Shown: piece by piece, positions 25,431 through 38,839 of the stretch
Layout of the letters: every line of letters begins with the position of its first letter
Numbering within the stretch: position 1 is the first letter of the stretch
Position numbers and translations under genes: made by a program
NCBI RefSeq assembly: GCF_040581485.1
Contig: NC_090131.1
Coordinates: forward strand, 17,317,501 to 17,381,500
Reading direction: 5' to 3'
DNA from: Linepithema humile
Lineage: Eukaryota; Arthropoda; Insecta; Hymenoptera; Formicidae
Length of the DNA: 64,000 nucleotides
The notes under the pieces: generated by a model
The model's database searches: none
Told to the model about the DNA's origin: nothing
What the model saw: only the letters and a program-made list of their open reading frames with translations

Positions 25431-25799
25431 CAAACCGACCGGCATCGTCGCGTCGCCATTTCCGCTTTCTCGCTTCCGACCTTCCTTCAGAACTTTGCCC
25501 ATTTTTGCGGCGTCGTCGGTACGCCTCTACGCTTCGTGTCGGCCTTTCGCATTTTCGCTAGCCTCTCTCTCTCTCTTTCTCTTTTTCGCCGTCGCACCTT
25601 TTTCCATCCTTTAAGACCGCAACGTGCCGTCGTCCTCACATTTCCCTCGTTGAGATAGAAAGGGATCCATTCTTTCTGCTTTTCATTCATGATGCTTGAA
25701 TCGCGGAAAATGCAGCTTGCAGAGAGAATAATACTTGTATCTTTCTTTTTCTCTCTCTCTCTCTTTACGCGTGTTGAGTTTCTCTGGCTACGGTAACCC

Positions 25800-28700
25800 G
25801 TGAGCAAACGGTCCCCGAGTACTGTTCTAAATGGCAGTATTTAGTTTCGTCAGCCTTTTGCCCCGCCGGCGTTTTTCGGTCGCGATTTATTTTGCAAACA
25901 TATTAAAGCGGAAAGCTATTAGGTCGTTTTTACGGCAAACCTTTGTACCTTTTGTTGAAGAATATCTCTCTTTAACGCAATACTAATCTCTGGGAGTCGA
26001 TAAAAATTTCGTTTGCTAAATTTCCGGATAAATTTATACCTGACGAAATTAACGACAAACTTTAATTTATATTTGGCGAAGATTTCTCGTAATTATTCTT
26101 TCATTGATTTAGAGCCCTTTGTAGTATTCTACAGCTTAACAGATTAAACTTGTAATTACTCCGCAGCAGTAACATCCACCAAGAATGCTCTCTATTGCAG
26201 CTGTTGAAATAGTTAGATCTACAAGAGTACGGCCTAGCAGAGTCTGACAAATACATCTGTGTAATTACTGTGAGCCGTGGGCGGTCTGTTAGAGTTTCCT
26301 AAACAAACTACACTCTCTGTTTACTAACTTTATTCTAATGTGATGATCTGAAGGAAGACAGTTAGAATCTTAGTGCAATACAAGAATACAATAATTGGAA
26401 AAACTTTAATGCAAAATAAATAATGATAATCCGGCGTTCGCATATTGTATTTTATTTATGATCAAAATTGTTGAAAAAATAGTTGTAGTTTGTTAGAATA
26501 TTGTTAACTCACTGTTCAACATTTATCATTATTAAATGTTTTATTTTTGTTATTAAGTTATTAAAACTTTTATGTTAATTATGTCGTTAAATGTTGATTA
26601 AATATATTAATATTTTTTATAAATTTAATAGTATAATTGGCAACGTCAGTTTGGAAAAATTTTTCAATTCCGATAGAATTAACTCTATCGCCTACGGGTT
26701 GCATAAAATCTAAGATACGATATCACAGAATATCTCATGTAAATGGGGTAAACGCACGTAAGGCCGTACGTCGAATTTTACGTCGCGCCACCCGGGATAG
26801 AAAATCACGCTAGCGTGAAACAGCGAAAGTTCGAAGTTATTAACTGAACTTTGTAGAGGAGAGGAAGGGCTAAAACGTGCTACATCGGTGTTATACGCGC
26901 GTTGCTATGTGAGGTCATATTCTTCGACGTCAGCATATGATACGGAGCACGCGCTCGTGTTGTTTAGCTGTAAATGAGAAAAAAAAAGAAAAAAAAAAGA
27001 GAAAAGCGACTGACACTATCCGATGTGCAGGCGTGTAATTAAAACAGCAATGGTAGCAGTAGTGATTGACCGATAATAGGCATTTAAACGCGTATGATGC
27101 GCCACATAAATTATGGTCGTAGAGTATGCGCATAAATTACGCAGTATGAACTATTAACGTAGTCGCTGGTATAGAGGGACACATCCGGGCCTGCGTTGTC
27201 GCTCCATTAACCTCCGGCGATTGAACAATCGGGTGGAAGCTGCTAAAATCCCGCTATAGAGAATATTATATTAAAATTAGCCCGGTGTCTATGCGTCTAA
27301 ATTTAACCGGGCACAATGTCCAATCTGCCGCGCGCCCGACCGGCCGGCCGACCGGTCATTGCGGTGCTCGCGCTATTCCATTTCGTACCGGCGAAAGCAA
27401 TTAGTCCCCGGGTTTACGTATGGATATTAACGGCGCGCAGAGTGACTCGATTCGTTAACTTATACCGCGCCACGCCTGAGATTACACGGGCCGTTCGCTT
27501 CGCACGGAAGGAAGGATCCGGTTGCGTCGCGCTGGCATGAAAATTAGCCGGAGCTTCTTGGTCAATTTGCGGACTAAGATACCGTGCCGAAGTTATATCC
27601 GAGTTTATGACTTACTGGCGGAAGACTTCCTCTGCCTTGTCGGCGTCACGCCACGATAACGCACACTGTGTACCGGAAACACGTCCACGCGCGAGCGAGC
27701 ATATTCACCTTGCAGTTTCATTAGCGGCAACGAGCATTATCAAATAATAACTTGCTTCACCGGCGGGCGTCACGGATCCCTACGTGCCGCGTCCCTACGG
27801 CCTAGACACGAGGATCAATAGTGCCTCTATGCAGCTCGTCTCGCGCCGCTAAACTCACCCCGTGAACGTCTTAGCCGTGTTTGTTATCTACAACGGCGAA
27901 GGGGCGGGGAGGGAACTGTATGTTTCGACGCGCGTTTATGTCTCACTAAATACGCGGCAGTCGCTATTACGAGGGTGTTACCTTGCCGTGCGCGGGCGCA
28001 CATTAAATCGTGACGTGCATTACTCGTAGTATTAGTTGCGCTTTATCTCGCTAAATAACGCCTCAGGTTATTATTCGCGCAACATTCGCGCAATGCCATT
28101 CCACCGCCCCTCTCCGTCGTCTCTCAGCACTCATTGAGGTATTACTTTTAATATCCTATGATATTTCGGAGAGCGACGCGGCAGACTTCTCGTTCATCCG
28201 TCCGTAAGAAACTCGCTGCTCTTCCTCCGGAGACCGCCGCGCGTTTTACGTTTCGGGGAAATATCAGCCATATTTACGTGAACCTACGAAAATTCCTCCC
28301 CTATTGAGATCACTCTTATGCCGGTGCTTCTTCACGTCCTCTTTTCATACCGGTTATATACGAACGAATAATCGTCGTCATACATATCTGCAAAAAAGTA
28401 AGCACCGAGTCCAAATATAAGTCACATTCGTTTTGGCTTTGAGTGGTCTTCTGAAGAAGCCAAAAGAAAATACCTTGAGGTTCTTTGACGTTGCTCTCCG
28501 TCGTTGCTCTCAAGAACACGCGCTTCGTTCGTGTACACGTCGACACAGTAAATAAAAGGAGGCTAAGTATCCGTATGAAATCATGATAAGAACATGAAAG
28601 CGTCGCCGAAAGAACATACCTTGAAAGTTTCGCGCGGGGGCGTATAAGATTTGTTCAAGAGAAATCACATTATTTTAGTAAAACACCGCTGTTTACACGA

Positions 28701-28800
28701 GCGAAATACGGGCGATGTATGCGTTCGAAAAATTTGCATTTCATTTAATATCGGAGTCGACGCGTATATTAAAGCTCTACACTTTTTGCCTCGTGTTTAC
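25800..28800. other. noncoding region without recognisable gene
   Basis: An AT-rich half (to about 26640) is followed by CpG-richer DNA. An A-rich tract lies at about 26978-27005. Open frames are short and unrecognised. Confidence 0.5.
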
Positions 28801-29480
28801 CACAGCCATCGGAATTGAAAAGGACTGAGAGTTACGCACGCAGTGAAGTCCGCGTGTGCACAGAGGATATTCGCCTAAGGGACTTTGAAATGCGGTTAAA
28901 AGGAAATATCTCGCGGTTTTCGGACAGGATACCGTGGAAACGCGTCCACGCTTTCTTTCCTTTTTTTCTTTTTCTTTCTGTTACCGACCTTGTCAAAAAT
29001 ACGGAATAAAAGACCGCGGAGTGAATCAAAGCGATGGTACGAGTGTAAGAGTACCGCGATGGCGCGACGGGGCGAGGCGGAGGGCTCCGGGGCCAAGAGA
29101 GCCGTTCGTAAGATTTGCCAAGATTTACGTGCCCGGAATTCTCCGCATGGATGCCGCGAGTGCAAGGAATTCTTCGTACCCCTTTCGCTCGCCCTCGCTG
29201 CCGCTGCCACTGCTGCTGCATCGTCCGTGAAAACCGTACGGCGACGGTTACGTGCCCACGTGTGCCGTGCCCATCTTTCCACGGCGCGTGACTGTAAACT
29301 ATTCTTTGACGGTAAACCCGACGTCGCGCTATCGCAAACTTCGTATCGGAGACCGGCACGTACCGGGATAGCAGTGTATCGTTGCAGCGGACGTGTCTTT
29401 TTCCTTATTCCGCGAGATAGTTCAGCCTGAAAGCAAACGCGCTACAGTTACGTCGAAGTTTCATTCTTTTTCTCTCATCC
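28800..29480. other. CpG-rich block
   Basis: CpG-rich, with a short run of imperfect GCTGC-type triplets at about 29197-29222. Overlapping open frames on both strands (up to 175 codons) are Arg/Ala/Ser-rich and unrecognised. Confidence 0.35.
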
Positions 29481-30241
29481 GGTTCGCGTTATCGTGCCCA
29501 AGCTTGTTAGACATCGCAAATATTTATCTTGTAATTGAGTTTACGACGCGAATATTCGCGCACTGGGCGCATCAACGATTTTTGTCAATCGCGACTCTGT
29601 AATTTTGTCGGCTCTGAGATAATACAGCTGGAAGTAATGTGATTGTTATTACGCTATCGCGATAATTATTAGTGATTTATGAAAATTTCAAATTGAGTGT
29701 CGATGAACTGTTAATTGCCAAAATGCCTAATATAACATATGGCGCGCAACGCTAATGTGATATACATTATCTACAGAAAATAAGCGTATGATTATAATGC
29801 AACATATACTACTGCAATATGCCATAGTGACGTGGTGTTGCGGTAATTATTGGCGCTCCGTCGGAAAATGTCGGTTAAGCATTGACAAATTGCTCAGTCA
29901 TCTGGATAATTCTTGTTCACATTCATTATCGGTCCAATGTCATTTGTCACCTGACGCCCGGCATATTACGCACGTTTAAAGTGCAACTAACCAATCGTCT
30001 GCGGTGGACACGCAATATCAGGTCGCGGCTAGTGAAATTGTGAGCGGCGCGATGCCAAGTCCGCGGTAATTACGTGCGATTGTCAACAAGTTAACAAGGC
30101 GGGACATGCATATTGTGCATTTTGCTAACTGTCCAGATTGTTCTATCAATACCGATAAAACATCTGTATTTTTTGGCCAGATTTTCGGAACTCTACATTG
30201 GCTGGCTTTTCTAACATATTTCATAAATTATTTCTTTACAG

Positions 30242-30304
30242 GTTGCTGTGTGATGTTGAATGTTTAATGGATGCTGCGGGCAAATGCCGACGACACCGAC
30301 AACG
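30242..30304 (+). other. candidate 63-nt exon
   Basis: A strong acceptor (TTATTTCTTTACAG, AG at 30240-30241) and a strong donor (AACG|GTGAGT, GT at 30305-30306) bracket 63 bases, a multiple of three. One frame is open throughout and reads LLCDVECLMDAAGKCRRHRQ, ending R across the donor. It contains an internal ATG that could start a product beginning MDAAGKC. The other two frames have stops. The flanks are AT-rich, as expected of introns, while the exon is GC-richer. It may be a 5'UTR or start-codon exon of a plus-strand gene, or a noncoding RNA exon. I do not recognise the peptide. Confidence 0.35.
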
Positions 30305-31051
30305 GTGAGTGTTAAATATTAATATTTTCAAAGCACACGTTGCAAACAGGTGCAATAGCTTTTTATAATATGCAACTATATTTTGTAAAATATTTATATT
30401 TCTTTTTTCGAAAGAAAACAGAAACTTTATTTTAGAGGAATACAGCATTATTTAACATAAATTATGTTTGACAATAAATTTGATCATAAGGCTGCAAAAA
30501 ATTGTTACATTGTACCGATCGATTTCATTCGCTGTAATAGTTCTGTTTACATAAAAAATTCAAAATGCAAACTTACACTTTTTATTTGATAACTTTATAA
30601 CTTTATTCACAATTTAATATATTTATTACTTCTTAATTCTTAGATTAGTTTATTTATTTAAAGTTTATGAATCGATTCGGCACGCGGTTAGAATCATGAA
30701 TGCATCATCAATCAGCTTATTGTCGATGCATTCGCTTGATCGGTTCTTGGAGCTTAAATTATTACAACCACGAACGCGCTCGAGGTTTCCTTGCCGCGTT
30801 TCCGTGCCGGGGAAACAATCGATAACACAGGTAGTATCGAAAGTGAGCATAAATCACAGTGCCGTACGATAATATCCCCGTTACGACAACTATTCGCTGT
30901 ACATTTTCGAGGGATACAGAACAGTCGACAGTCGAAGGAGCCCGCGGTATCTCCTGATATCCGTCGTAAATGCGGCGCAGTAATTCTCCGTCGGGGAGGG
31001 AGGCTGGAGGCGAATCCGCGAAACGATATTACGTCTGGTTTCGAGCATTGG

Positions 31052-31098
31052 TCTCTCCCCCTCCCTCTCTCTCTCTCTCTCTCTCTTTCTCCTTTCCC
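31052..31098. repeat. (CT)n microsatellite
   Basis: A CT-dominated tract ending in TTTCCCAG at 31100. It therefore also resembles a polypyrimidine tract plus acceptor on the plus strand, but no exon can be delimited after it. Confidence 0.9.
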
Positions 31099-32253
31099 AG
31101 TGTTTAGTAGCATTCTGTCGAAATAATCGTGCCTCGTAGGCTCCCGCCTGTATTATGCTTGATAATTTCACTTACGAGGCTCCCGCCGTTTGAGCGCTAA
31201 CTAATACACGCTCGCGAGAAAGCGAGATGTAGCGGGAGACATAAAACATCGTTTTAGGGATACGTGGCGGTGGCAGCACAGCACCCCGAGATGACAAATT
31301 GCCGGCGCGGTTGTTAATCTACCGTTTTTGCTTTAGTCGGTCGAGGTCAAACGTGTCGTGATGTATTTTCTTTCCGGCAAGACCGCGATAAATCCTCGTT
31401 ACGTCCGACTCGCTCTTCTTGTAACTCCGCGGCTAGCGCGAACTTGCGCCGCGGGTCGCGGCAAATCTTCGTAACAAATGGATTCGTACTTGCGACCGAT
31501 AAACGCGACGACGGCGAAATGACGAGATGAGCGGCGAAAGAAAACGAAACGGCTCTCTGCAATCGAAAGGAACAGTCGCGAATCCGTCGGTCGGTTGGCC
31601 GGTCGACGCGCGATCTATCTTGTTTTGTCTTGACGCGATATATCGGCCGACTCGCTCGATCTTCATAATCAAATTCTTATAAGTGAGCGCGAGATGTCGG
31701 GGAACATTTTTCTCTCGGTGTCTTCAGAAGTACGTGCAACCTCCATCCGTCTTGTTTTATCTCCGCGACCGGTACTTTTCGCAATTCTCTACGCGAGCGA
31801 CGTTGATGAAATGTCAAGCCGCTTGATATTCTTATGATTAATGTGAACGTTGATAAATAACTCATTTCTGATGAAGTGCTCCTGTGTCTCACGCAATCTC
31901 TCGGACGACGTGCGTTTCAACCGAACTGAATTGCACGTGAAAGTGCACAATCGTTCGCGAATGTTACCCGCGCGTTCTATTTCTATCAATGTAAAAATGA
32001 TTTATGGCACGCATTGTAATTGATCGATAAAGCGGTTATGTGACGCGTTATTACTCGCGCAAAAGCTGAGCTATAAATTTTATACGACTGTACGCATGCC
32101 GAATATTTCGGGCAGTTACAAAATCTCGACGACACGTTCCATTGTTTCGATCGATGTTGAAAAAATTCCGAATTTCACCCACGAGAGAGAAAACGTCTTC
32201 TGAAATAACCCATTCGTGTTTCCCATTCGCTCGCAAAATCGTAAAATAGAATT

Positions 32254-32282
32254 TCTTTTTTTTTTTTTTTTTTTCCTTACAG
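32254..32282 (+). promoter_or_regulatory. strong candidate 3' splice site
   Basis: About 21 consecutive T residues are followed by CCTTACAG, with AG at 32281-32282. This is one of the strongest acceptor-like contexts in the window. A frame in the sequence that follows stays open for about 70 codons to about 32494 (Ser/Arg/Val-rich, unrecognised), but no donor or poly(A) signal clearly closes it. It could equally be a plain poly-T microsatellite. Confidence 0.25.
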
Positions 32283-32699
32283 AATTGTACGTCCGTACAT
32301 CTTGCTGCTTCTCGTTAATTCGTGACGTGCTCTCAACGCGATCAATATTCCGAGCGGTTGCACGATTGAAACTAAATTTAGTTCAATGCGCAGATGTGAT
32401 CTTCCCTTTAGAGTCCTCGGCGGTGGAATCGCCTCGCGTTCTCTCCGCAAACGGTGCGAAAGGGAAACGGAGGGTTTGCGCGCGGGCGGGGTAGCCGCGG
32501 AATTGCACGAATCGGTCATCCGTCGGCAGTTCACGACGTGTGAACTGTAAATTGTGGTGGCGTAGCCGCCCGGGAGTGACGTTCCGCTCGAGTTCGTAAT
32601 GCAAACGCAATCTAACTAAGGTCAGCGTACGCTGCTTTGTAGGCATTCGGTGATACGGAATTAATGTCGGTTTAGCATCCGTCCACATCCTAAATTCTC

Positions 32700-33720
32700 A
32701 CGTTGTTGTGAATAGATAGAAGATAGTACTTGTGAACACGGTCCCTATCAGATCTCGATGAATTAAAACGACGGAGATGGATTTATTGCGATGAAACCGA
32801 CTATCTAATGTAATTTCAAAATCCATTTCTAACATCAGAGATTCAAGATTTATAACTTCATAACATCGTGAAATATCTTTTTAAATCTTTTCAATTTTCG
32901 TATTTTTTAATGTTGAATAGATTAAAATTCCTAGATTAATTAAAAAGAATAATTAATTATTTTGAAAATTTCCTCACAGTAAAAGTTGTTAGTGTAACAT
33001 GGTATTATATGTAACTGTCGTGTAACTATTTCTTTGAGTAGAAAGTACGTAAATAATAGTAAAAACGATCAAAGGCAGCGCGGAATTATTCTACTCTGTG
33101 AAATACGCTTCCTAATTCCGCAAAGGGCGTTAGTTGGCCCTCGCCAAGGAAATTGCGGAATTACGTGCGCGTATCTCTTTGACCTAATCCGATCGAAGTG
33201 TGTCATCCCTTTGCTGTGAAAGTTGTCAAATCCTACTTTGGCATGCAGAGATTCCTAAATGATACATACAAATCACCATGACAACATATTGATAATTTTA
33301 TACCGTATAGATTTTTAATGACTGTGCAGTAACTATAACGTTATTAGCGCTAATTAATGTGCTAATGATACATATATCTACGCAAAGGAACCTTGATACT
33401 GGTGATATTTAATAAACTACTATCAACAAATATTGGTTTTTAAATAAAATTTTTATTTTTACGATTGATTAAAAAAGTAATATACTAAAACTAATTTTCA
33501 CAACTTTTTTGGTTTTTAACTTTACTAAATTTGTTTGTTATTAATTTTACAACTAGTGGTTTTTCTGAACAATTGTTTTTAAAGCCGCTCTAGTTTTGCA
33601 ACTGATTTTTTCTGTCATTGATTTTACAACTATAGTTTTTCTGACGAATTATTTTTTATATATGTAAAACATATTATAAAAATACGTTTCATACGCTAAA
33701 TGGATTTTGATGGAAATTGT
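32700..33720. other. AT-rich noncoding segment
   Basis: AT-rich and free of convincing open frames. It contains a decayed tandem repeat at about 33489-33660. Confidence 0.5.
33541..33660. repeat. decayed ~77-bp tandem repeat
   Basis: The block TTAATTTTACAACTA..GTTTTTCTGA at 33541 recurs with substitutions at 33618, an offset of about 77 bases. A third, weaker trace lies near 33489. Old minisatellite-like duplication. Confidence 0.55.
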
Positions 33721-35283
33721 GAATTGCGCACTTCGCCGTCGCTAATGTTTTTGAGCTTTAATTCGCGGTAGAGACAACCGAGATTTCGCGACTGAGAAAT
33801 CAAGGTGGGGTATTAAAATACGGCATACCGTAAGCGCCGCAGTAAGATGCCTCTCGACTTTGCGGTCCCGCGTTTGCGGAGAGACGCGCGGCTCATACCA
33901 TTACACCGGGCACGGAATTACCGTAAGCTGGTCGGTGATGTTTATAACTGTTGTGGATTTAATCCCACCCGTTCTATGCCACATCCCGCGAGCTTGCAGC
34001 AAGTTTCATAAGCTATACGTACCCTTTGACTCCTATCGCAGATTTTACCTATATCGTTTTACGCGCCGCATTACCGAGTGGCAAGTTAAACGGAGTAGCA
34101 AAACTCGAAACTTTCTATCTCGCTTCATGTTTTCTATTAGTTTATTTTTACTTCGTCATGTTTGTTGAAAAATGTGCGCGTGTATTTCTTTAAAAAACAA
34201 GCGACGAAGTCGATAAAAGCTCTATTCGTATTCCGAGAAATAAATAAGTTCGACAAATAGCCAGTTAACTGGTAACCATAAAAAACTGTGGTCCTTTGGA
34301 AGTCTCGTGTAACGATATCAATAACCATATCGATAATTTGATTTGGATCATCAAAATCACGAACCGCGTTATACGGCGATCCAGCGATTCGGCGAAAGTA
34401 GTTCGAACCTGCCACAGGCGCGACGAGTCGATTTCGTTGGGAACGAGCCAATTTAAATATGCCACGCCTTGCCCTGTCGCCGTCTATCCCGTACATGCAG
34501 ACCCGACATATATATATATATATCTACCGTACATATATCTACCACGCAAAAGACCCCCAGCCATCTATATGTCGTAGAATTTCTATATATCATGGAACCA
34601 TATATCCTAGAACTTCTGATTTGCGATCGGGTATGATGCGACGTTGCATGGTCCCGACTTTTATTTTGTACGGACGTGCATCATCGAACGCGAACTTTTA
34701 TTCCAACTCAGCCGGCTTTAAATCGAACCCCCTAATCGGGCATTTGAATCCTCGCCTTTCTTTGCATTGATGCAAAGCATCTGGTTGCCAGAAACGTCAC
34801 TGCCAGCCGTTTATATTTCTCTCTCTTTTTCTCATTTATTTTCTTATTTTTTCTGTTTATTTCTCTTTCTTCCTTGCTTTTGCATGATCTACCTCTCCGC
34901 ATTTAATCCTTCTCAGCTGCGGTCGATCTAATTAACAAAATAATCTATTTCACTAATGAGATTGCAGTAACAGCAACGTTGCTACACTGGCAATCTGTCG
35001 CAGCACAGCAGTTTCCATTTTCCCAGGTTGCGGTGACAGATAAAATAGTGAATTTATTGAAGTGTATTTTGTGTAGTTTATTTCTACACTCGAATCACGA
35101 AGGTTTAATCATAGCTATCGTTTCGATGATGTCATCGACATGTCTATACCACTGTACGAATAATAGAGAAAATATTTTTTCAACAAACCGTGCGTTATAA
35201 CAAAATACAAAAATATAAAGTACACTCGTAGCCTCGAAGCTCGTGAAATAATGAAAACAACAAAGCCCCGTAAAAAGTTTTGG

Positions 35284-35312
35284 AAGTGCCATATTTTGAA
35301 AATATGGCACTT
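35284..35312. repeat. perfect 29-nt palindrome
   Basis: AAGTGCCATATTTT at 35284-35297 and its exact complement at 35299-35312 flank a single central G. It is a near-perfect dyad, more suggestive of a dimeric protein-binding site or foldback relic than of an RNA hairpin, because there is essentially no loop. Confidence 0.8.
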
Positions 35313-36630
35313 GATCCGTCACGACATCTCTATCCGTAATCTAGATACTAATCTACGTTTATTTTTAAAAGCAACAAAACTTCGCGCGAAGCTAACTTAG
35401 TCCAAGTACTTATGTAGTAATTACGAAAGTTGGTGTACGTTGATAATTAACGGAGTGTTATATCGCGAGCCAGGAGAGGCTTATTATGTCAATGCTTGTG
35501 CGGTTAACTCTTTTCGAGAGTGACGGACTCCGGCGCGTTTCATTTCGCTAGACAGTCGGTCGATACAGTCGGCAGCCAGCATCGTGCGGGATGAGCACCG
35601 AGCGAAATTAAACAAAATAGAACTTCCATGCGTCCATCTTTCTCCGGGAGAGGGTCAACCACCCCGACCTCCGTTTATTTGCTCGTTGCTCGTCGTTACT
35701 CGGGCTCGGTGGCGGCGAGCACGGGCCCACGAGTCGTGGCGGTCCTTTTCTCGAATGCGATTTCAATTTCGAAGCGTGTTATACGGGAAGCGGGCGGTTA
35801 CATTCGGAGGAAACCCGGGCGCGATTATTTATTACATCTTGGGAAAGACGTATCAGTTTGAATATTTATCATGCGACTAGATGCGACTTTTTGCCCGTCA
35901 TAAATTCACGTGGCGAATTTTATTTTGCCAAATACCTTTCACATCGGAAATTTCAATTCAGAATCCCGGAACAAAGGACATGTCGCAGGGGAGCAAAATG
36001 CACGCGCGAGATTCGTACGCATTTATAATTTATTGCATTAAATTCTGCAGATACGGCGCGTGTGACGTTTATTCCGCTCCGGGAAGAATTCGTATTTCCA
36101 AGTGTTAAAGATATCGTGTTATGCTAACAGGCTACTTCGCTGACGTTTGTCTTCGGGACGTTTCTCAACCCGTTTCTCTGAATTGTTTCCGAATCATTTC
36201 GATGTTAACGTTCTCGTAACGGCGAGATTATCGGCTCGCAGTCGCGCTTATTTAGAATACAATCGGGGATTTCAAGCGAGACTTATCTACTTCGGGATAC
36301 AATCGGCTAATGGAAGAAAAGTGGGAAGGACGGGACTGTGGAGGAAATGAAAATACGATTGGAAGTGGCCGGAATAGGGTATTTTCTTTTCGTTCTATTT
36401 TCCGCTATCTCTTCGTCTCCTTCTCTCTCTTACGCGTCCAAGTTTCAATATACATACACGCGCGCGACGCACACGAAGACCCACTTATCGATACCGCATC
36501 GTCAGTTAAAAACGGACAATTGGATTTTCGAACGGTTTGAAGACGAACGCGCGTTTAAAACCTCACATTCATCCTCTTAATTAAGTTTCATGCTGCTCTT
36601 AATACAATTTTCGGGCGAAATAAAGGCGCA

Positions 36631-36654
36631 ATCATTGTCAGAATGGACAATGAT
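36631..36654. repeat. 9-bp hairpin
   Basis: ATCATTGTC at 36631-36639 pairs perfectly with 36646-36654 across a 6-base loop. The context is not informative. Confidence 0.6.
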
Positions 36655-38821
36655 GATGAATTGATACGGCATGATGCGTTTTATGGGTCCATTAGTGTTG
36701 ATATCAACCTTGTTCAACCGGCGCCCTTTTAAGGTATTAGCAATTAGAGCGATTATTACTGTCGCGTCAGTAATGTACTAATCAACACGTTTTACTAGCT
36801 GCGTGTAATGGAAGCGCGGCATAATTAGAATATTGGGGCTTCATCGATACATATTCTTGCGTGAAATTCTGAGAGTGGAAAAAGCTGTAGTTTTTATCGG
36901 AAAGGCAGCCGATAAACAATAGCATCAATTATAAAAGCTATATGCTGTAATGGCTGAAGATAAACAATATAATATTGCAGGCAGAATATTTCCTTTTACT
37001 AAGCCGAGCAATATCTTGTAATGATTATGGATCAATTTAACGTTTGGATTACACGTGGCTGCAAAACAGGCGTGGGTAAACGAGGCTAATGCATGCTTAT
37101 CGCTACTCGTGCAAACGCCGCGAGCGCAAATAATGCGCATTTTAATGCGTTCGACAAAAACCGGAGTGTTCATGCTGCTGGTTAGCGTAAGCCAGATTAA
37201 GCCGCATTATTTCTACATGGTACGTTGGGCGATTGAATAGACGAGAGGCGGATATTTTATGAGGATTACTTGTGAGAACGCTAACAAGAATTTATACCGA
37301 ATTTTCCGCGATGAACGGAAACTGGCGTAGTGACAAATCCTTCAGCCGCGGAAGCTATTAATCGGGTTCGAATCGATCGAAGGGCCTGCGGATAAATGAA
37401 CCGCGAGTGATCTGGGCATTATCGTTACGTAATTATGCAGGCCGCCGCGCAGAGCATAAATCGATCTTGAACACGCAAACTTCGGACGAGCAGCCAACAA
37501 GCGACCGCCCGCCTATTCGCAGGCCAGGAGTCTATACAGCATGCATCATGATCGCGATCGCAATCGGGACGGACCGCTCATGCGAGAGCAGATTTGCCTC
37601 GTGCCGTCCCTATTATTTGCGTGCGCGATTGTAGGCCGTGGCAAGACCGTTGGACAATAAATCGATCCAGGAGGCCAATTCCGCTTCGATCGGCCGACGC
37701 CGAATCGTTTCCGAACTGCTTCCGCGCGCCGTGATTTTATCGGAATCCTATAAAGGCTGCCGGTCTCCCGCCGTGTTTGCGGTCTCGCTTGCCCCTTCCG
37801 CATCCTGACGCGCGCCCGGCTGATATTTTATACATTAGCGCGCGCCTCCTAGCACCTTGTAAATCAATTTTTGCACTGTCTCCTGAATCGAATTTAAGGG
37901 TCTCGGCGGGATCGGAACAGGCGCGGACCGCAAACGGGACAGGGAAACGCTTTTGAATACGAAACAGATTCACTCTCGTATCGTTTCGCCGCTAGGTTAC
38001 GAGTGTCCTCTTATGAAATCTATTTCTAAGGATACTGTTGTTCGAAGGGGAAAAAGATGACTCGCGTATGCTCGCGTACTGTTCAACGTACACATCGATT
38101 TGAATAGTGTGTCGTAAAGGGATTTTTGCTCGCGCATTTCTCTCGGTGAAGTTGATAATAGCGCTTTCAGGGATTGAAAATAGAAAGAATACTGGATATG
38201 TCACGCGATGCAAGAGCGACAAATTATGCCAACGTTGGGGATTATATCAAATCATTAGGACGCAGTTCGAGCAGTGTTTCTAATTTACACAGCGTGTTTT
38301 TAACGGTTATGAAAGTACATTTACGCTGCTCGTATCTTTGAACTCGGTTCTCGTATGTATTACACACATTAACTCGATTTTGTGCCGTATGCTTAATGTC
38401 ATTACATTTGCTAACAAAGAGATCATCTGCAGAATGAGATTTATCAACCGCATTAACATGCGGCGCTCACATAATTGATGTAATCCTGCCGTTGGAATTA
38501 CGAAAGGGTCGCCGCGTACTATTCCCGCTATTCGAGAAGGAGTGTAATTGTGCTAGTTACGTGATACAATGAATGATGATGCTCGAGTGAGGTTGAGAGG
38601 GGAAGTGGAAGAGGAGATTTGAGTAAGCGCGCAATCCGATACTCCTAGAAGAGCGATAGGGAGCTTTCCATTTGTGCGGGAATTAATCACCCATGTTATT
38701 ATTCGATAAAGGCATATCGAGCTCGATAGCTTCCCAGATTATGAACTTTCACGCGCCACGCAGCACTGCACAACGTCGCTCGCAACGAAAGTCAATAAAT
38801 GGACATCGAGAGCGAAAAGCC

Positions 38822-38839
38822 GGGGGGGGGGGGGGGGGG
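38822..38839 (+). repeat. poly(G)18 tract
   Basis: Eighteen consecutive G residues after CC. Long poly-G runs are uncommon next to A/T and CT repeats in insect DNA. The tract is prone to length error in sequencing and could form a quadruplex. Confidence 0.85.

Larger units (their letters stand above)
29481..32250. other. noncoding region around the 30.24-kb candidate exon
   Basis: Apart from the candidate exon and the CT tract at 31052-31098, nothing gene-like is seen. The open frames (up to 119 codons) at about 30754-31171 are generated partly by the CT repeat. Confidence 0.45.
33721..38800. other. noncoding region without recognisable gene
   Basis: A (TA)n run lies at about 34507-34523. 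A CpG-rich pocket at 35600-35800 gives a 98-codon frame that is not recognised. Two compact hairpins at 35284 and 36631 are listed separately. No exon is delimited by good splice sites on either strand. Confidence 0.45.

Noticed and set aside
37366..37390. tRNA B-box-like GGGTTCGAATCG
   Set aside because: No T-stem pairing, acceptor stem or A box at the right distance.
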